From Nocardioidaceae bacterium (GTDB lineage: Bacteria > Actinomycetota > Actinomycetes > Propionibacteriales > Nocardioidaceae): a stretch of 64,000 nt of DNA. The DNA lies in contig WQZX01000001.1 of the NCBI GenBank assembly GCA_009780515.1, forward strand, positions 62,001 through 126,000, in the 5' to 3' direction. A program made the position numbers and the translations under genes. Shown here piece after piece: positions 37,077 through 46,416 of this stretch (position 1 is the stretch's first letter; every line of letters begins with the position of its first letter). The notes under the pieces were generated by a model. That model ran no database searches. It worked only from the letters and a program-made list of their open reading frames with translations, and was not told the origin of the DNA.

Positions 37077-37751
37077 ATGACCACGACTGCCCGAGAGGAC
37101 CGGAAGCCCGGCCCCCGCATCACGACGCCGGAGCCGGCCGCTGTCGCTCCCCCGGTCAAGCTCCGCAGGCGTCCGGCCCTGGTCGTCATCGCGGTGGTCG
37201 TCACCGCGCTCGGATGTCTGCTCGGTGCGTGGGCTTGGAGCGCGACGACCAGCACGGAGGAGGTCCTGGCCGCGACGCACACGATCCATCGCGGTGAGGT
37301 CATCCAGGCAGGAGACATCCAGCGGATCCGGATCAGCGGCGATCCGGCGCTGACACCGCTGCCTGCTTCGGCGTACGACAGCGTGGTCGGTCATCGCGCG
37401 GCGCTCGACATCTCCGCCGGCGGCCTGCTGACGACCGACTCGACGAGCACCGCACCGATGCCGCCGAAGGGCCAGTCGGTCGTCGGGATCTCCCTGACGC
37501 CGGCGCAGGTGCCGGCGATACCGATGCGCGGTGGTGACAGGGTCCGGATCATCGTCACGCCCGGCGACAACGGCGACGCTGGCGCGGGCACACCACCGTT
37601 CACGTCGGCGGTCGTCGTCGATACCGCCTTGGACGAGACCACCGGCAACACCGTGGTCAACGTCCTGGTGCCGTACTCAGACGCGAGCGTCCTCGCGGCT
37701 CGTGCCGCGAGCGGGCACGTCGCTCTCGTTCTCGACTCCGAGGACCAGTGA
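37077..37751 (+). CDS. cpaB: CpaB/RcpC-like SAF-domain pilus protein
   Basis: A 224-residue protein with one N-terminal membrane helix (ALVVIAVVVTALGCLLGAWA) and an outer SAF domain (THTIHRGEVIQAGDIQRIRI) followed by an RcpC-type beta domain (VVGISLTPAQVPAIPMRGGD, then VRIIVTP). CpaB/RcpC proteins belong to Tad/Flp pilus machines and are thought to help the pilus cross the envelope. The ATG follows GGGAGG by seven bases. It begins the run of Tad core genes, each overlapping the next. Confidence 0.82.
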   Translation: MTTTAREDRKPGPRITTPEPAAVAPPVKLRRRPALVVIAVVVTALGCLLGAWAWSATTSTEEVLAATHTIHRGEVIQAGDIQRIRISGDPALTPLPASAYDSVVGHRAALDISAGGLLTTDSTSTAPMPPKGQSVVGISLTPAQVPAIPMRGGDRVRIIVTPGDNGDAGAGTPPFTSAVVVDTALDETTGNTVVNVLVPYSDASVLAARAASGHVALVLDSEDQ

Positions 37752-38515
37752 TGGCCGTCATCTGCCTGGCCTCGGCGTCCGGATCGCCCGGTGTCACCAC
37801 CACCTCGGTCGGGTTGGCGTTCTGCTGGCCGCGTCCGGTGCTTCTCGTCGAGGCCGACCCCACGGGCGGATCCGGGATCCTTGCCGGGTTCTTGAAGGGC
37901 ACGACGCCGTACGACGCCGGGCTGCTCGAGCTCGCGCTGTCGCCGCTCGGCGTGGCGGATGCACTGCGCGACATCGTCCGTCCGCTCAGCCCGAACGTGT
38001 CGCTGGTCGCCGGGACGAGGACGCATGCGCAGGCGCCCGCACTTCGTGATGTCTGGGAGCCGTTGACCGCCGCTCTGGCCGAGCTCGACGCCAACGGGCA
38101 GGACGTGATCGTCGACGCGGGCCGACTCGGCCTGACGGGGTCACCTCAGCCACTGCTGGAGTCGGCGGACCTGACCTTGCTGATGACGCGCGCGACGTTG
38201 CCGTCGATCTCGGCGGCCCGGTCGTGGGCAGACGCGGTTCGGCAGCCCGCGTCGGGCTGGCGGCACCCTGGCCTGCTGCTGGTCGCCGAGGGTCGGCCGT
38301 ATCGCGACTCCGAGGTGGCCAAGGTGCTCGGCATGCCGGTGGTGGCAGACCTCCCGGACGACCCCGAGTCTGCGGCGGTCTATCACCGCGGCGCGGCCCC
38401 GCCGCGGCACTTCGAGTCCGGGCCGTATGTACGTGGCCTTCAGGCTGCGACGCAGTCGATCCAGGCCCAGGTCGCCCGCAGCCGGTTCGCCCTCGGCGAG
38501 GAGGCGACACGATGA
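37751..38515 (+). CDS. TadZ/CpaE-like ParA-fold protein
   Basis: A 254-residue protein of the ParA/MinD fold, in the position of TadZ/CpaE, which localises the pilus machine at the cell pole. The P-loop equivalent reads ASGSPGVTTTSVGLA and lacks the Walker A lysines, so ATP hydrolysis may be lost, as occurs in some TadZ proteins. LLVEADPTGGSG supplies the switch I-like aspartate, and VIVDAGRLG the Walker B-like region. The ATG overlaps the upstream stop (TGATG) and its stop overlaps the next gene. Confidence 0.7.
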   Translation: MAVICLASASGSPGVTTTSVGLAFCWPRPVLLVEADPTGGSGILAGFLKGTTPYDAGLLELALSPLGVADALRDIVRPLSPNVSLVAGTRTHAQAPALRDVWEPLTAALAELDANGQDVIVDAGRLGLTGSPQPLLESADLTLLMTRATLPSISAARSWADAVRQPASGWRHPGLLLVAEGRPYRDSEVAKVLGMPVVADLPDDPESAAVYHRGAAPPRHFESGPYVRGLQAATQSIQAQVARSRFALGEEATR

Positions 38516-39993
38516 CCGAGGCATCGCGCTACGCACACGAGTACGGCGAGCTGTCGACCCTGCCGCTCTTCACCCAGCTCCCCGGAACCGCGCCGCCGAT
38601 GCCGCGGCGGCTCGATGCGATAGTCACCGCGCCGCCCACCGCCAGCAACGAGATCGACTGGTCGCTCGTCGCCTCGCTGCGGGCGCAGGCCTCCGAGCAG
38701 CTGAGCCAGACCATCGCCTCGGACCGTGCCCGACTCGACAGGGATGCCCAGCAGGAGCTCGGCCGCTCGATCGTCCTGGACCTGATCGAGTCGGCGATGG
38801 CCGATACCGCGGACGCCGGCGAGGACGCGTGGAGCCCCGCTCGGCAGCAGGCGACCGCTCAGGCGGTCTTCGATTCCCTGTTCCGACTCGGACGGCTTCA
38901 ACCACTGGTCGACGACGACCGGATCGAGAACATCATCATCGTCGGCTACGACCGGGTCCGGCTCGAGCTGATCGATGGCACCCTCATCGCGGGGCCGCCG
39001 GTGGCGGACTCCGATCAGGAGCTGATCGACTTCCTGGTCTTCCTGGCTTCCCGCAGCGAGGTCAACGCCCGGTCGTTCTCGGAGGCCCAGCCGCGCCTGC
39101 ATCTGCGACTCGACGGCGGCGCCCGCCTCGCGGCCGCGGCCTGGGTGACACCGCGGCCGTCGGTCGTGATCCGGCGACACCGGCTGATGCACGTCACGCT
39201 CGATGATCTGGTGGCCCGGGACATGATGACGCCTGTCGCTGCCTCGTTCCTGCGGGCCGCGGTCCGTGCCCGGAAGTCGATCGTGGTCGCTGGCGCCCAG
39301 GGTGTCGGGAAGACGACGCTGGTCCGTGCTCTGTGTGCCGAGATCGACGAGATGGAAGCGATCGGGACCTTCGAGACCGAGTACGAGCTCCATCTGCACG
39401 AGGTCAGACCGGACCAGATCGTCCATGCCTGGGAGGCCCGCCCGGGCTCCGGTGAGCGCGGTCCGGACGGGCGTCAGGCAGGCGAGTTCACACTCGACGA
39501 GGCGCTCGTCGACTCCTTCCGGTTCAACCTCTCGCGCCAGATCGTCGGCGAGGTCCGCGGCAAGGAGATCTGGGCGATGATCAAGGCGATGGAGTCCGGC
39601 ACCGGATCCATCTCCACCACCCACGCATCGGATGCCGTGGCCGCGGTCCGCAAACTCGTGACCTGCGCGATGGAGGCGGGGCCCCACATCACCCAGGGGC
39701 TTGCGACGAGCAAGCTCGCCGCGACCGTCGACCTGATCGTCCAGCTCAGCATGGAGACCACACCCGTCCCGGGCGGGGCACACCAGATGACACGGGTCCG
39801 TCGGGTCGCGGAGATCGTCGCCCTGGCGCCCGGCGAGAAGGACCCTGGCTACGCGACGACGCACGTGTTCGGCGCCGACGCCTCAGGGGTGGCCGTGCCC
39901 GAGGTGCTTCCCGAGGAGTACCGCGCCCTGACGCAGGACGGTTTCGACCTGTCGGGCTACCTCCAGACCCGGCCGCTGGGAGGTACGCCGTGA
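38512..39993 (+). CDS. tadA: Tad pilus secretion ATPase
   Basis: A 493-residue CpaF/TadA-family ATPase that powers Flp pilus assembly from the cytoplasmic face. Walker A is GAQGVGKTTL at 261-270, the Asp box FNLSRQIVGEVRGKEI holds the Walker B glutamate, and the His box GTGSISTTHASD is intact. The N-terminal domain with RSFSEAQPRLHLRLDGG is typical. The ATG overlaps the preceding stop (ATGA) and the tadB start overlaps its own. It is related to VirB11 ATPases, but the gene order assigns it to a Tad system. Confidence 0.92.
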   Translation: MTEASRYAHEYGELSTLPLFTQLPGTAPPMPRRLDAIVTAPPTASNEIDWSLVASLRAQASEQLSQTIASDRARLDRDAQQELGRSIVLDLIESAMADTADAGEDAWSPARQQATAQAVFDSLFRLGRLQPLVDDDRIENIIIVGYDRVRLELIDGTLIAGPPVADSDQELIDFLVFLASRSEVNARSFSEAQPRLHLRLDGGARLAAAAWVTPRPSVVIRRHRLMHVTLDDLVARDMMTPVAASFLRAAVRARKSIVVAGAQGVGKTTLVRALCAEIDEMEAIGTFETEYELHLHEVRPDQIVHAWEARPGSGERGPDGRQAGEFTLDEALVDSFRFNLSRQIVGEVRGKEIWAMIKAMESGTGSISTTHASDAVAAVRKLVTCAMEAGPHITQGLATSKLAATVDLIVQLSMETTPVPGGAHQMTRVRRVAEIVALAPGEKDPGYATTHVFGADASGVAVPEVLPEEYRALTQDGFDLSGYLQTRPLGGTP

Positions 39994-40865
39994 CGTCACT
40001 GCTCCCCGGGCTTGCGGGCGGCCTGGTCGCACTCGGGATCCTCGGCATCGTCGTCGGGTTGCGGCCGGCCCCCGTCGCGCCCACGAAGCCGACGAGGGGT
40101 CCGGGTCGCGCCCGGCTCACGATGAACTCCCGGACGCGGATGCTCCTCCTGATCGGCACCGGCCTCGGCATCCTCGGCTGGATCCTCACCGGCTGGGTCC
40201 TGGCCGTCCTCATCGCACCGGTGGCCGCGACCGGCCTCCCGACCCTGCTCGCTGCTCCCCCAGCCGCGACCCAGATCAACCGGCTCGAGGCCATGGAGGA
40301 ATGGACCCGCTCCCTCGCCGGGGTCCTGACCGTCGGGATCGGCCTGGAGCAGGCCCTGGTGGCGACCCTGCGCTCGGCCCCTGCACCGATCAACGCCGAG
40401 GTGACCCGGCTGGTGAGCAGGCTCCGTGCCCGCTGGGACACCGAGACCGCGCTGCGGGCGTTCGCCGACGAGCTCGACGACGCCACCGGCGACCTGATCG
40501 CGGCGAACCTCATCCTCGCCGCCCGCCGGCGGGGCGCCGGGCTGACCAGCGTGCTCGAAGGGCTAGCAGAGTCGGTCGCCGCCGACGTACGCGCTCGACG
40601 TCAGGTCGAGGCCGACCGCGCCAAGCCCCGCTCCACCGCTCGCTGGGTGACGGTGATCAGCGCGAGCGTGCTCGTCGTCCTCGCGCTGTCCGGCAACTAC
40701 GTCAAGCCGTACAGCAGCCCGATCGGGCAGGTCATCCTCGTCGTGCTGCTCGCGGCGTACGTCGCGACGCTGGTCTGGATGCGGCGGATGGCGACCGGCA
40801 AGCCGCTGCCCCGGTTCCTCGATCGGCGAACCGAACTCAGTCCCGGATCGGGTGTCGCGCCATGA
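39990..40865 (+). CDS. tadB: Tad inner-membrane platform protein TadB
   Basis: A 291-residue membrane protein with N-terminal helices (LAGGLVALGILGIVVGL; MLLLIGTGLGILGWILTGWVL) and a type II secretion F domain (MEEWTRSLAGVLTVGIGLEQ). C-terminal helices follow (VTVISASVLVVLALSG; VILVVLLAAYVATLVW). TadB with TadC forms the inner-membrane platform on which TadA acts. The GTG start overlaps the tadA stop, and tadC starts before its own stop. Confidence 0.88.
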   Translation: MTSLLPGLAGGLVALGILGIVVGLRPAPVAPTKPTRGPGRARLTMNSRTRMLLLIGTGLGILGWILTGWVLAVLIAPVAATGLPTLLAAPPAATQINRLEAMEEWTRSLAGVLTVGIGLEQALVATLRSAPAPINAEVTRLVSRLRARWDTETALRAFADELDDATGDLIAANLILAARRRGAGLTSVLEGLAESVAADVRARRQVEADRAKPRSTARWVTVISASVLVVLALSGNYVKPYSSPIGQVILVVLLAAYVATLVWMRRMATGKPLPRFLDRRTELSPGSGVAP

Positions 40866-41764
40866 TCTCCGGACTCCAACTGGCGATCCTGGCCGGTGGT
40901 CTCGTCGGCCTCGGGCTGACCCTGCTGCTCGCCCGCCTGCTCCCGGCCGAGCCGGACCTGGCCGACGCGCTCGCCCGCATCGCTGCCACACGCAGCCGCT
41001 CGACCGCCACCCCCCAGATCGCGCGTACGACCAAGGAGCGCCTGGGGCTGTGGGGCCTGCGGGTACTCCCGCCGGGCATCTGGGTTCGGACGCCGACCCG
41101 GGAGCTGGCGTTGCTGCGGATCTCGACCGCCCAGTTCTACGGCGAGAAGCTGACGTTCGCCGGCCTCGGCCTCGTGATCCCGCCCGGCCTGATCACGCTG
41201 TTCAACACCCTCGGACTGAGCATCCCGCTGCAGATCCCCGCACTCGCCTCGCTCGTGTTGGCGGCGGTGATGTTCTTCATCCCGAACTACAACGCTCTCG
41301 ACGACGCGAAGAAGGCCCGGCTCGAGTTCGCCCGCGCACTCGGCGCCTACATCGACCTGGTCGCACTCGAGCGCAACAACGGCATCGGCGTACGCCAGGC
41401 GATGGAGGCCGCAGCCGAGGTCGGCGACTCCTGGGTCTTCACTCGACTCTCCGAGGAACTCACCCGATCACGCTGGTCCGGCCTGCCGCCCTGGGACGCC
41501 CTGCACACCTTGGCAGCAGAGCTCGGACTCCCTGACCTCGACGACTTCGCCGACATCATGCGCCTGGGCGGCGAGGAAGGAGCCGGCGTGTACGCCACCC
41601 TGCGCGCCCGCTCCGTCGCCATGCGCGCGTCGATGCTCAACGACGAGATCGCCCAGGCCAATGCCGTCGGCGAGCGCATGACCATCCCCGGCTCGTTGCT
41701 CGGCGTCATCTTCATGGCGCTGCTCGTCGCCCCATCCCTGCTTCGCATGTTCACCGCCTCATGA
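40862..41764 (+). CDS. tadC: Tad inner-membrane platform protein TadC
   Basis: A 300-residue membrane protein with the second type II secretion F domain of the locus. It has hydrophobic helices at residues 5-26 and 107-150, a cytoplasmic domain (FARALGAYIDLVALERNNGI, then GVRQAMEAAAEVGDSWVF) and a C-terminal helix (IPGSLLGVIFMALLVAPSLL). It pairs with TadB. The ATG overlaps the tadB stop (ATGA). Confidence 0.88.
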   Translation: MISGLQLAILAGGLVGLGLTLLLARLLPAEPDLADALARIAATRSRSTATPQIARTTKERLGLWGLRVLPPGIWVRTPTRELALLRISTAQFYGEKLTFAGLGLVIPPGLITLFNTLGLSIPLQIPALASLVLAAVMFFIPNYNALDDAKKARLEFARALGAYIDLVALERNNGIGVRQAMEAAAEVGDSWVFTRLSEELTRSRWSGLPPWDALHTLAAELGLPDLDDFADIMRLGGEEGAGVYATLRARSVAMRASMLNDEIAQANAVGERMTIPGSLLGVIFMALLVAPSLLRMFTAS

Positions 41765-41808
41765 CACGGCTCGTGACACGGAAGGAAACCACCCAGGAGG
41801 AAACCCAG

Positions 41809-42003
41809 ATGTTGAAAGCACTCGTCCTGCTGCAGATCGCAGCGCTCCACCTCAACAACCGGCTGCGCAGAGCCACACACAGCGAACGCGGCTCGGTCAC
41901 CACCGAGCACGTGCTGTGGGCGGTCGCAGTCATCGCGATCGTCGGCATCGTCGTCGCGGCGATCACCAGCTATGTCACGAAGCAGTCCGGCAACATCAAG
42001 TAG
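41809..42003 (+). CDS. flp: Flp-type pilin
   Basis: A 64-residue major-pilin candidate. ERGSVTTEHVLWAVAVIAIV gives the type IV-like layout: a charged/polar N-terminal part, a Glu, then a hydrophobic helix running to a short polar tail (SYVTKQSGNIK). The ATG at 41809 is chosen because AGGAGG lies nine bases upstream; an ATG at 41761 that overlaps the tadC stop would add 16 residues. No prepilin peptidase (TadV) is in the window, so a host or distal enzyme would be needed. Confidence 0.78.
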   Translation: MLKALVLLQIAALHLNNRLRRATHSERGSVTTEHVLWAVAVIAIVGIVVAAITSYVTKQSGNIK

Positions 42004-42403
42004 CCGCTGCCGACGGCACGGGGAGCGGGGCTCGGTCTCGATCGAGCTCGTGATCCTCCTGCCCGCACTCTTCGCGATCATGTTCCTGGGGATGCAGGCC
42101 GCGCTCTTCTACCACGCCCGTACGACGGCGATCGCGGCCGCCGAGGAAGGCGCCCGCGCGGCTGGTGCCGAGCACGGACGCACCTCGGACGGCACCGCAG
42201 CGGCCAACGCCTTCATCAGCGAGGCAGGCGGTGACGGGGTACTCGAGAACACCTCGACCGCCGTATCGCGCACCGCCACTACGGCCACGGTGACAGTGAG
42301 CGGGTTCAGCCTCAGCGTCATCCCTGGCTGGCATGTCCGCGTCACTCAGTCGGCCACGGTGACGGTCGAGCGCCTCACCGACGTCGCAGCCGGTGCCCCA
42401 TGA
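41972..42403 (+). CDS. tadE: TadE-like minor pilin
   Basis: A 143-residue pseudopilin: RGSVSIELVILLPALFAIMF is the TadE motif with the Glu five residues after the Gly, followed by a single membrane helix and a small outer domain with HARTTAIAAAEEGARAAGAE. It overlaps the end of flp by 32 bases and the next gene by four. TadE-like minor pilins prime or cap Flp pili. Confidence 0.83.
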   Translation: MSRSSPATSSSRCRRHGERGSVSIELVILLPALFAIMFLGMQAALFYHARTTAIAAAEEGARAAGAEHGRTSDGTAAANAFISEAGGDGVLENTSTAVSRTATTATVTVSGFSLSVIPGWHVRVTQSATVTVERLTDVAAGAP

Positions 42404-42822
42404 GACGCCGGGACGAGCGAGGCTCCGCGGCGATCGAAGCGGCGATCGGCGTACCGGCCTTCGCGCTCTTCGTCGGGCTGATCATCTTCGGCGGACGCAC
42501 CGCGAACGCCCACGAGGCGCTCCAGTCCGCCGCCGCAGACGCCGCCCGCTCCGCATCCATCGCCCGCGATGCCCACACCGCACAGACCGATGCCCGTGCC
42601 GCGGCTACCGCGAGCGTGACCAACCAGCACATCCACTGCACCCAGGTCGACGTCACCGTCGACACCTCCGACTTCAACAAGGCACCCGGGATCCCCGGAG
42701 CCGTCGCGGTCACCGTCTCATGCCGACTCAACCTTTCGGATCTCGCTGTCCCCGGCGTCCCGGGCTCGAAGATCTTCACGAGCAGGATGTCCAGCCCCAT
42801 CGACACGTGGCGCGAACGATGA
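42400..42822 (+). CDS. TadE/TadF-like minor pilin
   Basis: A 140-residue second pseudopilin. RRDERGSAAIEAAIGVPAFA has the same Glu-containing membrane entry, followed by ANAHEALQSAAADAARSASI and an outer domain with two cysteines (HCTQVDV, TVSCRL). It overlaps the upstream tadE-like gene and the downstream tadG-like gene. It probably forms a complex with the neighbouring minor pilins. Confidence 0.8.
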   Translation: MRRRDERGSAAIEAAIGVPAFALFVGLIIFGGRTANAHEALQSAAADAARSASIARDAHTAQTDARAAATASVTNQHIHCTQVDVTVDTSDFNKAPGIPGAVAVTVSCRLNLSDLAVPGVPGSKIFTSRMSSPIDTWRER

Positions 42823-43253
42823 GCACGGTCACACCGCACACCCGCGACGAACGCGGCTCCATCACCGTCTGGCTGGCCCTGGCCAGCTTCGCGATGATCT
42901 TCCTCGTCGGCCTGGCCGTCGACCTCGGCGGGCAGGTCCACGCCCACGAACGCGCCCACGATGTCGCCGCCCAGGCCGCCCGCGCAGGCGGCGAGGAGGT
43001 GAACGGCGGCCCCGCCATCCAGGGTACCGGCCTCACGGTCAATCCCGCCGCAGCCCGAGCAGCCGCCCAGCGCTACCTCGACCAGGCCGGAGTCCACGGC
43101 ACCGTCACGGTCACCAGCAACGACACCATCACCGTGACCGTCCACGACAACTACGACCCGCAGTTCCTCGGCCTGATCGGGATCCACCGCCTCGACGTCA
43201 CCGGCACCGCCAGCGCACACCTCGTCCGCACCCTCGGAGGTAGCCAGCAATGA
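42819..43253 (+). CDS. TadG-like pilus protein
   Basis: A 144-residue membrane-anchored protein: DERGSITVWLALASFAMIFL is the Flp/TadG entry helix, with VDLGGQVHAHERAHDVAAQA typical of the TadG N-terminal region. The outer part is short, lacking the vWA domain of full-length TadG (over 400 residues). It overlaps both neighbours by four bases. Confidence 0.8.
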   Translation: MSTVTPHTRDERGSITVWLALASFAMIFLVGLAVDLGGQVHAHERAHDVAAQAARAGGEEVNGGPAIQGTGLTVNPAAARAAAQRYLDQAGVHGTVTVTSNDTITVTVHDNYDPQFLGLIGIHRLDVTGTASAHLVRTLGGSQQ

Positions 43254-46200
43254 GCACACCCAGCGAGCTCTCGACCCGGCTCCGCGGACTGGCGGCGGCC
43301 CTCGCCCTGGTCGCCTTGATGATCGGCGTGCCCACTCTGCTGCTCGCCATCGATGCGATCCCGAACCCTGGCGCGTTCTCCTGGTCACGGCTGACCTCGC
43401 CCGACGACGGCACCCTGGCGCTTCAGGCGATAGCGATCGTCTGCTGGATCGCCTGGGCGATCTTCACCTGCCAACTGATCGCCTCGATCGTCTCCCAGAT
43501 CCGTGGCGTGCGAGCCCCGCGCATACCCGGATTCGCCGTGCCGCAACTCGGGGCCGACCGACTCGTCGCGGCCGCAGCGTTGCTGTTCATCGCCGTCCCG
43601 ACCGCCACCACACTTCTCCCGCACCCGAAGGCCGAAGCAGCGGTCACCGCCACTCCCCTGCCCGCGGCACCGATCGCTGCCCAGCCGACGCCCGCAGAGC
43701 TCACCGTGCACCACACCTCGGCGACAAAGCACGAACCGGCGACCGAGCGCTACACCGTCAAGCGCGGCGACAGCCTCTGGAAGCTCGCCGAGGAGCGCCT
43801 CGGCGACGGCACCCGCTACGCAGAGATCCTCGCCCTCAACGAGCCCGTCCTCGGCGGACGACCTGACTTCCTTCTGCCCGGAACCGTACTGAAAGTCCCA
43901 GTGACGACACCGACGCCAGATGACGAGTACGTCGTCCGACCCGGCGACACACTGTCCGAGATCGCCGAGGACGAACTCGGCGACGCCGACGCCTATCCGT
44001 CCATCTTCGAGGCCTCCCGCGGCATCATGCAGGCCGACGGCGCCCACCTGACCGACCCCGACCTGATCCTGCCCGGCTGGCGACTCACCATCCCGGGCCC
44101 GGACGAGCGCCCCGCCCCGCCGCCGCCCAAGCACTCCGTGCAACCACACGACCCACCGCCGGCACCTCCGCCGGTCACCACGACTCCATCGCCTCTATCG
44201 GCGACGGACACCAGCGGCGCGACGCACACGCAGGCCGACAGCGACCACTCGGACATGCCGGCCTGGCTACTCCCAGGTCTCGCTGGCACCGGCGCCGTCT
44301 TCGGTGCAGCGTTCTGGATCGCCCTGCGGGCACAACGCCGCACCCAACTGCGCTGGCGCCGACCGGGCCGGATCATCACGCCGCCACCACCCGATCTGGT
44401 GCCGGCCGAGAAGACCGCCCGCGTCACCGCCACCTCGCTCGCGCCGCCCATCGAGACACTCGACGCCGCTCTGCAGTCGCTCGAGCCGACGAAGGTCAGG
44501 ATCCTCACCGCGACGCTCAACGGCGAAGACATCCGCGTCACCCTCGCAGCGCCGGTCGACCTGTCGGCACCGTGGAAGGGCTCAGGTGTCGCCTGGCGGA
44601 TCGCGCTGGCCGACGTACCGAAACAGCGCGAGGCGTTCCCTCCCTACCCACTACTCGTCAGCGTCGGCCAGCACGCCGACGCGGCATTCGTGTTCCTCAA
44701 CCTCGAAGAACTGCGCGTCGTCAGCGTCACGGGCGACGCTGACCGGAAGGCCGCGTTCGCGCGCCACCTCGCGGCTGAGCTGGCGGTCAACCCGTGGTCG
44801 ATCACCACCCACGTCGACGTTCTCGGGCTCGGCTCCGACCTCGCCTCGTTCCACCTCGGCCGCATCAGCACTCACCCGCCCGGTGACACCGCCTTCATCG
44901 CCACCCTCGCCGGACATGTCAGTGGGGCGGTCCCGGACGGCGATCCGGACGACTTCTACGCCGCGATCATCGCGACCGCCGACGGACCTGACGAAGAGCT
45001 CGACGAACTGGCCGCCGCGCTCGACGGCTTCACGGGCCGTACGGCGGCCGCACTCGTCGACCTCAATGGCGAACCCCGCCCGTCGGCCACCCACTTGCAC
45101 CTGAGCATCGACGGCCGACTCACGTGCCCGGGCCTCGGCCTCGATGTCGCAGCCGCTGGGCTCAAAGGGGAGGAGGCCCGTGCCTGCGCCATGCTGCTCG
45201 ACCTGACCCTGGACTCACAGGATGCGCCCGTCCCCCGGTCCCCCGGTTCGCCCGCCGTGGCCGACCTCGGAGGCGCGCTCATCGAAGAGCTGACCGAGCC
45301 ACGTCCGGAGGAAGGCCCGGCGGGAGACGCCTCGCTCCTGCCGCTCGATGCGCACGTGTACGCCGACGCCGCAGCAGCCACTGTCGAGGACATCCAGGCG
45401 CTCGCACCCATGGCCACCCCGAAGGCCGAGTCCGTCGTCGCCGACGAGGATCCCGGACTCGACGAGGACGTCGTTCGCTGGGAGTCACCCACCCTGACCT
45501 CGACCAAGCTGACATTGCTTGGGCCGGTGGGCGCACGTACCACCGGAGACGCGAAGACCACCGCGGCCCGACGCCCGTACTACGTCGAACTTCTCGCCTA
45601 CCTCGTCCTCCACCCCGCTGGCTCGACCGCCGACGACCTGGCTGGGGCGTTCGGCATCACTCCGGAGCGCGCCCGTGTCTCGATGAGCAACCTGCGGCGC
45701 TGGCTCGGCACGGACCCGAACACCAAGATGCCCTACCTCCCCGACGCCAAGCAGACCCACACTTCCGGGTCCCTGGGCGCATACAAGGTCCAGGGGGTGC
45801 TGTGCGACCTGGACCTCTTCCGCCGCCTACGTAGCCGTGCCCAGAGCAAGGGCGCCGCCGGCATGGACGACCTCATCAGCGCGCTGCGCCTTGTCAGTGG
45901 CGAGCCGTTCAGCCGGCTCGGCGACCGGGACTGGTCGTGGCTCCTCGAGGGCGAACGCTGGGACCACATCATGACCAGCGCCATCGTGGACGTCGGCCAC
46001 ATCATCTCGGCACATGCCCTCGCCAACGACGACAGCACGCTGGCGCTCTGGGCCGCCAGGACGGCGTACACCGCCTCGCCGTACGACGAGGTCGCGCAGC
46101 TCGACGTCATCCAGGCCGTCGCCGCCGGCGGAGACGATGAGCAGGCCAAGAAGGACCTGGCCGACAAGGTCTTCAACCGCCGCGACGATGAACTCCCGCC

Positions 46201-46285
46201 GATTGAACTCCCCGAGCGAACGGCAAAGATCGTCACCGAGAAGAAGTGGGTGACGCCGCGATCCCGCTCACGCAGAACCGGATGA
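43250..46285 (+). CDS. LysM-containing membrane protein with BTAD domain
   Basis: A 1011-residue multidomain protein. Three N-terminal membrane helices (about 11-33, 58-80, 104-122) precede two LysM peptidoglycan-binding domains (167-217 with YTVKRGDSLWKLAEERLGDG; 226-282 with YVVRPGDTLSEIAEDELGDA). A further helix near 335-355 follows a Pro-rich spacer. A long cytoplasmic part ends with a winged-helix-like region (AYLVLHPAGSTADDLAGAFG) and a bacterial transcriptional activation domain (BTAD, about 820-980). It ends the Tad operon. It could sense cell-wall attachment outside and signal inside; that role is inference. It starts four bases inside the tadG-like gene. Confidence 0.85.
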   Translation: MSTPSELSTRLRGLAAALALVALMIGVPTLLLAIDAIPNPGAFSWSRLTSPDDGTLALQAIAIVCWIAWAIFTCQLIASIVSQIRGVRAPRIPGFAVPQLGADRLVAAAALLFIAVPTATTLLPHPKAEAAVTATPLPAAPIAAQPTPAELTVHHTSATKHEPATERYTVKRGDSLWKLAEERLGDGTRYAEILALNEPVLGGRPDFLLPGTVLKVPVTTPTPDDEYVVRPGDTLSEIAEDELGDADAYPSIFEASRGIMQADGAHLTDPDLILPGWRLTIPGPDERPAPPPPKHSVQPHDPPPAPPPVTTTPSPLSATDTSGATHTQADSDHSDMPAWLLPGLAGTGAVFGAAFWIALRAQRRTQLRWRRPGRIITPPPPDLVPAEKTARVTATSLAPPIETLDAALQSLEPTKVRILTATLNGEDIRVTLAAPVDLSAPWKGSGVAWRIALADVPKQREAFPPYPLLVSVGQHADAAFVFLNLEELRVVSVTGDADRKAAFARHLAAELAVNPWSITTHVDVLGLGSDLASFHLGRISTHPPGDTAFIATLAGHVSGAVPDGDPDDFYAAIIATADGPDEELDELAAALDGFTGRTAAALVDLNGEPRPSATHLHLSIDGRLTCPGLGLDVAAAGLKGEEARACAMLLDLTLDSQDAPVPRSPGSPAVADLGGALIEELTEPRPEEGPAGDASLLPLDAHVYADAAAATVEDIQALAPMATPKAESVVADEDPGLDEDVVRWESPTLTSTKLTLLGPVGARTTGDAKTTAARRPYYVELLAYLVLHPAGSTADDLAGAFGITPERARVSMSNLRRWLGTDPNTKMPYLPDAKQTHTSGSLGAYKVQGVLCDLDLFRRLRSRAQSKGAAGMDDLISALRLVSGEPFSRLGDRDWSWLLEGERWDHIMTSAIVDVGHIISAHALANDDSTLALWAARTAYTASPYDEVAQLDVIQAVAAGGDDEQAKKDLADKVFNRRDDELPPIELPERTAKIVTEKKWVTPRSRSRRTG

Positions 46286-46390
46286 AACGCGAGCCGACCG
46301 GCGACTCGTTACGCCCGACTTCGCTGCGGGCGGATCGGGGCCTACACACACATTCGTGCCTGCTGTACGTGACGCTCGTCCTGCTCACAC

Positions 46391-46412
46391 CCAGGCTCGC
46401 TCCTTCGCCTGG
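46391..46412. terminator. weak hairpin between convergent genes
   Basis: CCAGGC (46391-46396) and GCCTGG (46407-46412) form a 6-bp stem with a 10-base loop. It lies between the LysM-BTAD stop and the convergent nucleotidase-like stop at 46417, where a bidirectional terminator would be expected. No T-tract is present. Confidence 0.35.
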
Positions 46413-46416
46413 TCGG

